Shown here: in pieces, positions 63,018 to 64,000 of the stretch | Layout: each line of letters begins with the position of its first letter | Position numbering within the stretch: position 1 is the stretch's first letter | Assembly (NCBI GenBank): GCA_944474755.1 | Contig: OX104113.1 | Location: 59,664,074 to 59,728,073 of the forward strand | Reading direction: 5' to 3' | Length of the DNA: 64,000 nucleotides | Source: Limnoperna fortunei | Taxonomy: Eukaryota > Mollusca > Bivalvia > Mytilida > Modiolidae | Program-made: the position numbers and the translations under genes | Notes under the pieces: generated by a model | Seen by the model: only the letters and a program-made list of their open reading frames with translations | Told to the model about the DNA's origin: nothing | Database searches by the model: none

Positions 63018-64000
63018 TTATGTGAATATACTAATATAGAAAATTTCACAAGCTACCCTTCCACAGATACATGTAGCTTTAAAAGAAAATAAAGAGCATT
63101 AATTCACTGTATAGTGCATGTAGAAGTTTCCATATTTGTTCATGTACAGGGTATATTTATTACGATAACAAAACAAATTTACATTTGTACAACCATATGT
63201 CAAATATTTGTCATATACGTAAAAAAGATTATTTCGGTAATCTTCCTAAAAATATAGTTTGTGGACAGCTAGTGGCGGTTCATGATGTCAAAGTTATTTT
63301 GTGAAAAAGTGTGTTCTGTTGGAATCTACTAATCGATTAATAAAGTGTAACTAACAAATTATCAGTATTAATTTCTTCTTTTTATTCGATCTTTCGATAT
63401 TTTTTGGCTGATGAGTCTTGACTCGAAAAAAACGTTTGTTTAAGTGATGTTGTATATTGTAAACATTGGTATCTTCAACGACATTTTATTTGACATTTCC
63501 TGGTTCCAAACATTTACAAAAATGAAAAAACATTAAGTTTGAATCATAAAATAACAATATTTTGATAAACCTTTTTACTTTGTGTCCATTGTGCCTGAAC
63601 ATATTCTTCTAACACTCCATTTATTGTGACCAATATAAAAAGTTTGGATGAAAACATGGAAGTAATGTTTATTATAATATTCCCCTCTTCCAGAAAAATA
63701 TTTTAAGAACAGGCTATTGATATCCTGTGGTTTTAGAAGTGTTTAAAAGAGTGCAACATTTATTATTATCTAGTCAGTAGTCATTCTGGCAGAAACTGAC
63801 AAAGAATGTTTTTACAAAAAGACAGGTCCATTTGATGTAAATATTTATCATGTTTCGTTTTTCTAACACCTTCAACATCACGAAAACATATATGTGATAT
63901 TTTGATTATAATATGCTACATATTACGTAGTGTTTTTCTTCTCAACTTTTGAAAGCTTATTTTTTGCTTTAAAATTATAACTATAAATAAAAGCCCTACA
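63016..64000. other. Intronic sequence to the window end, no feature supported
   Basis: AT-rich. No repeat or ORF recognised. Confidence 0.35.

Larger units (their letters stand above)
19556..64000 (+). other. Inferred giant first intron of the NALF-like gene
   Basis: It starts with GTAAGT after exon 1. I found no downstream + strand exon with the expected cysteine-rich continuation, and no other convincing host gene up to the window end. Vertebrate FAM155 genes also have very long first introns. The transposon-packed 44 kb is therefore best read as intron, unless a later exon was missed. Confidence 0.45.

Noticed and set aside
62837..63049. Ser-Leu repeat ORF
   Set aside because: Translation of the (AG)n microsatellite and the SINE.

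Overview
This is an AT-rich, intron-and-repeat-dominated piece of a metazoan nuclear genome, most likely a bivalve mollusc and plausibly a mussel. The organism call is an inference. It rests on the density of tRNA-derived SINEs with a conserved central domain, Penelope-like and Ty3/gypsy-like fragments, many short foldback/TIR elements, and one clear animal gene exon. Nothing looks bacterial: there are no operons, rRNAs or long ORFs.

The one well-supported host gene is a single exon on the + strand at about 19.06-19.56 kb. It encodes the N-terminal part of a NALF1/FAM155-type protein, the secreted-side cysteine-rich partner of the NALCN sodium-leak channel. It has a strong start context, an in-frame upstream stop, one N-terminal membrane segment, and a perfect GTAAGT donor at 19556. 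A promoter-like patch with NRF1-like and YY1-like sites lies 350-400 bp upstream. I found no later exon, so the remaining 44 kb is best read as a giant first intron full of mobile elements.

Layout: 0-4.7 kb, an inverted SINE pair, short tandem repeats and several palindromic elements. 4.74-8.88 kb, a satellite-like array of about 110 copies of a ~37-bp unit with higher-order repeats. 9.15-14.31 kb, an LTR retrotransposon on the minus strand, with both LTRs and a tRNA-Leu-type primer site. Its order is gag-protease-integrase-RNase H fragment, it has no reverse transcriptase, and a 1.17-kb foldback element with a 6-bp target duplication sits in its leader. 14.9-15.3 kb, fragments of a MITE and a Penelope-like element. 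17.0-17.2 kb, a small tandem repeat. 18.6-19.6 kb, promoter and NALF exon 1. 20-44.5 kb, intron with MITEs, SINEs (one flanked by 43-bp direct repeats), a 1.4-kb element with ~300-bp inverted repeats and a 7-bp target duplication, and a TIR element split by a SINE. 44.55-47.38 kb, a CACTA-like element (CACTGTAAAAA termini) that appears to carry an intron-containing gene of unknown function on the minus strand. 50-53 kb, SINE copies and a repeated-module element ending in (TAA)n. 55.2-56.2 kb, a second large foldback element. 59.5-60.4 kb, a Penelope-like RT fragment. 61.0-61.6 kb, another long-arm inverted repeat. 62.8-63.0 kb, a SINE followed by (AG)n.

The window reads as a host locus (NALF promoter plus exon 1) embedded in layers of nested, mostly dead transposons. 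The least conventional items are the RT-less, domain-shuffled LTR element and the CACTA-like element with spliced coding exons.
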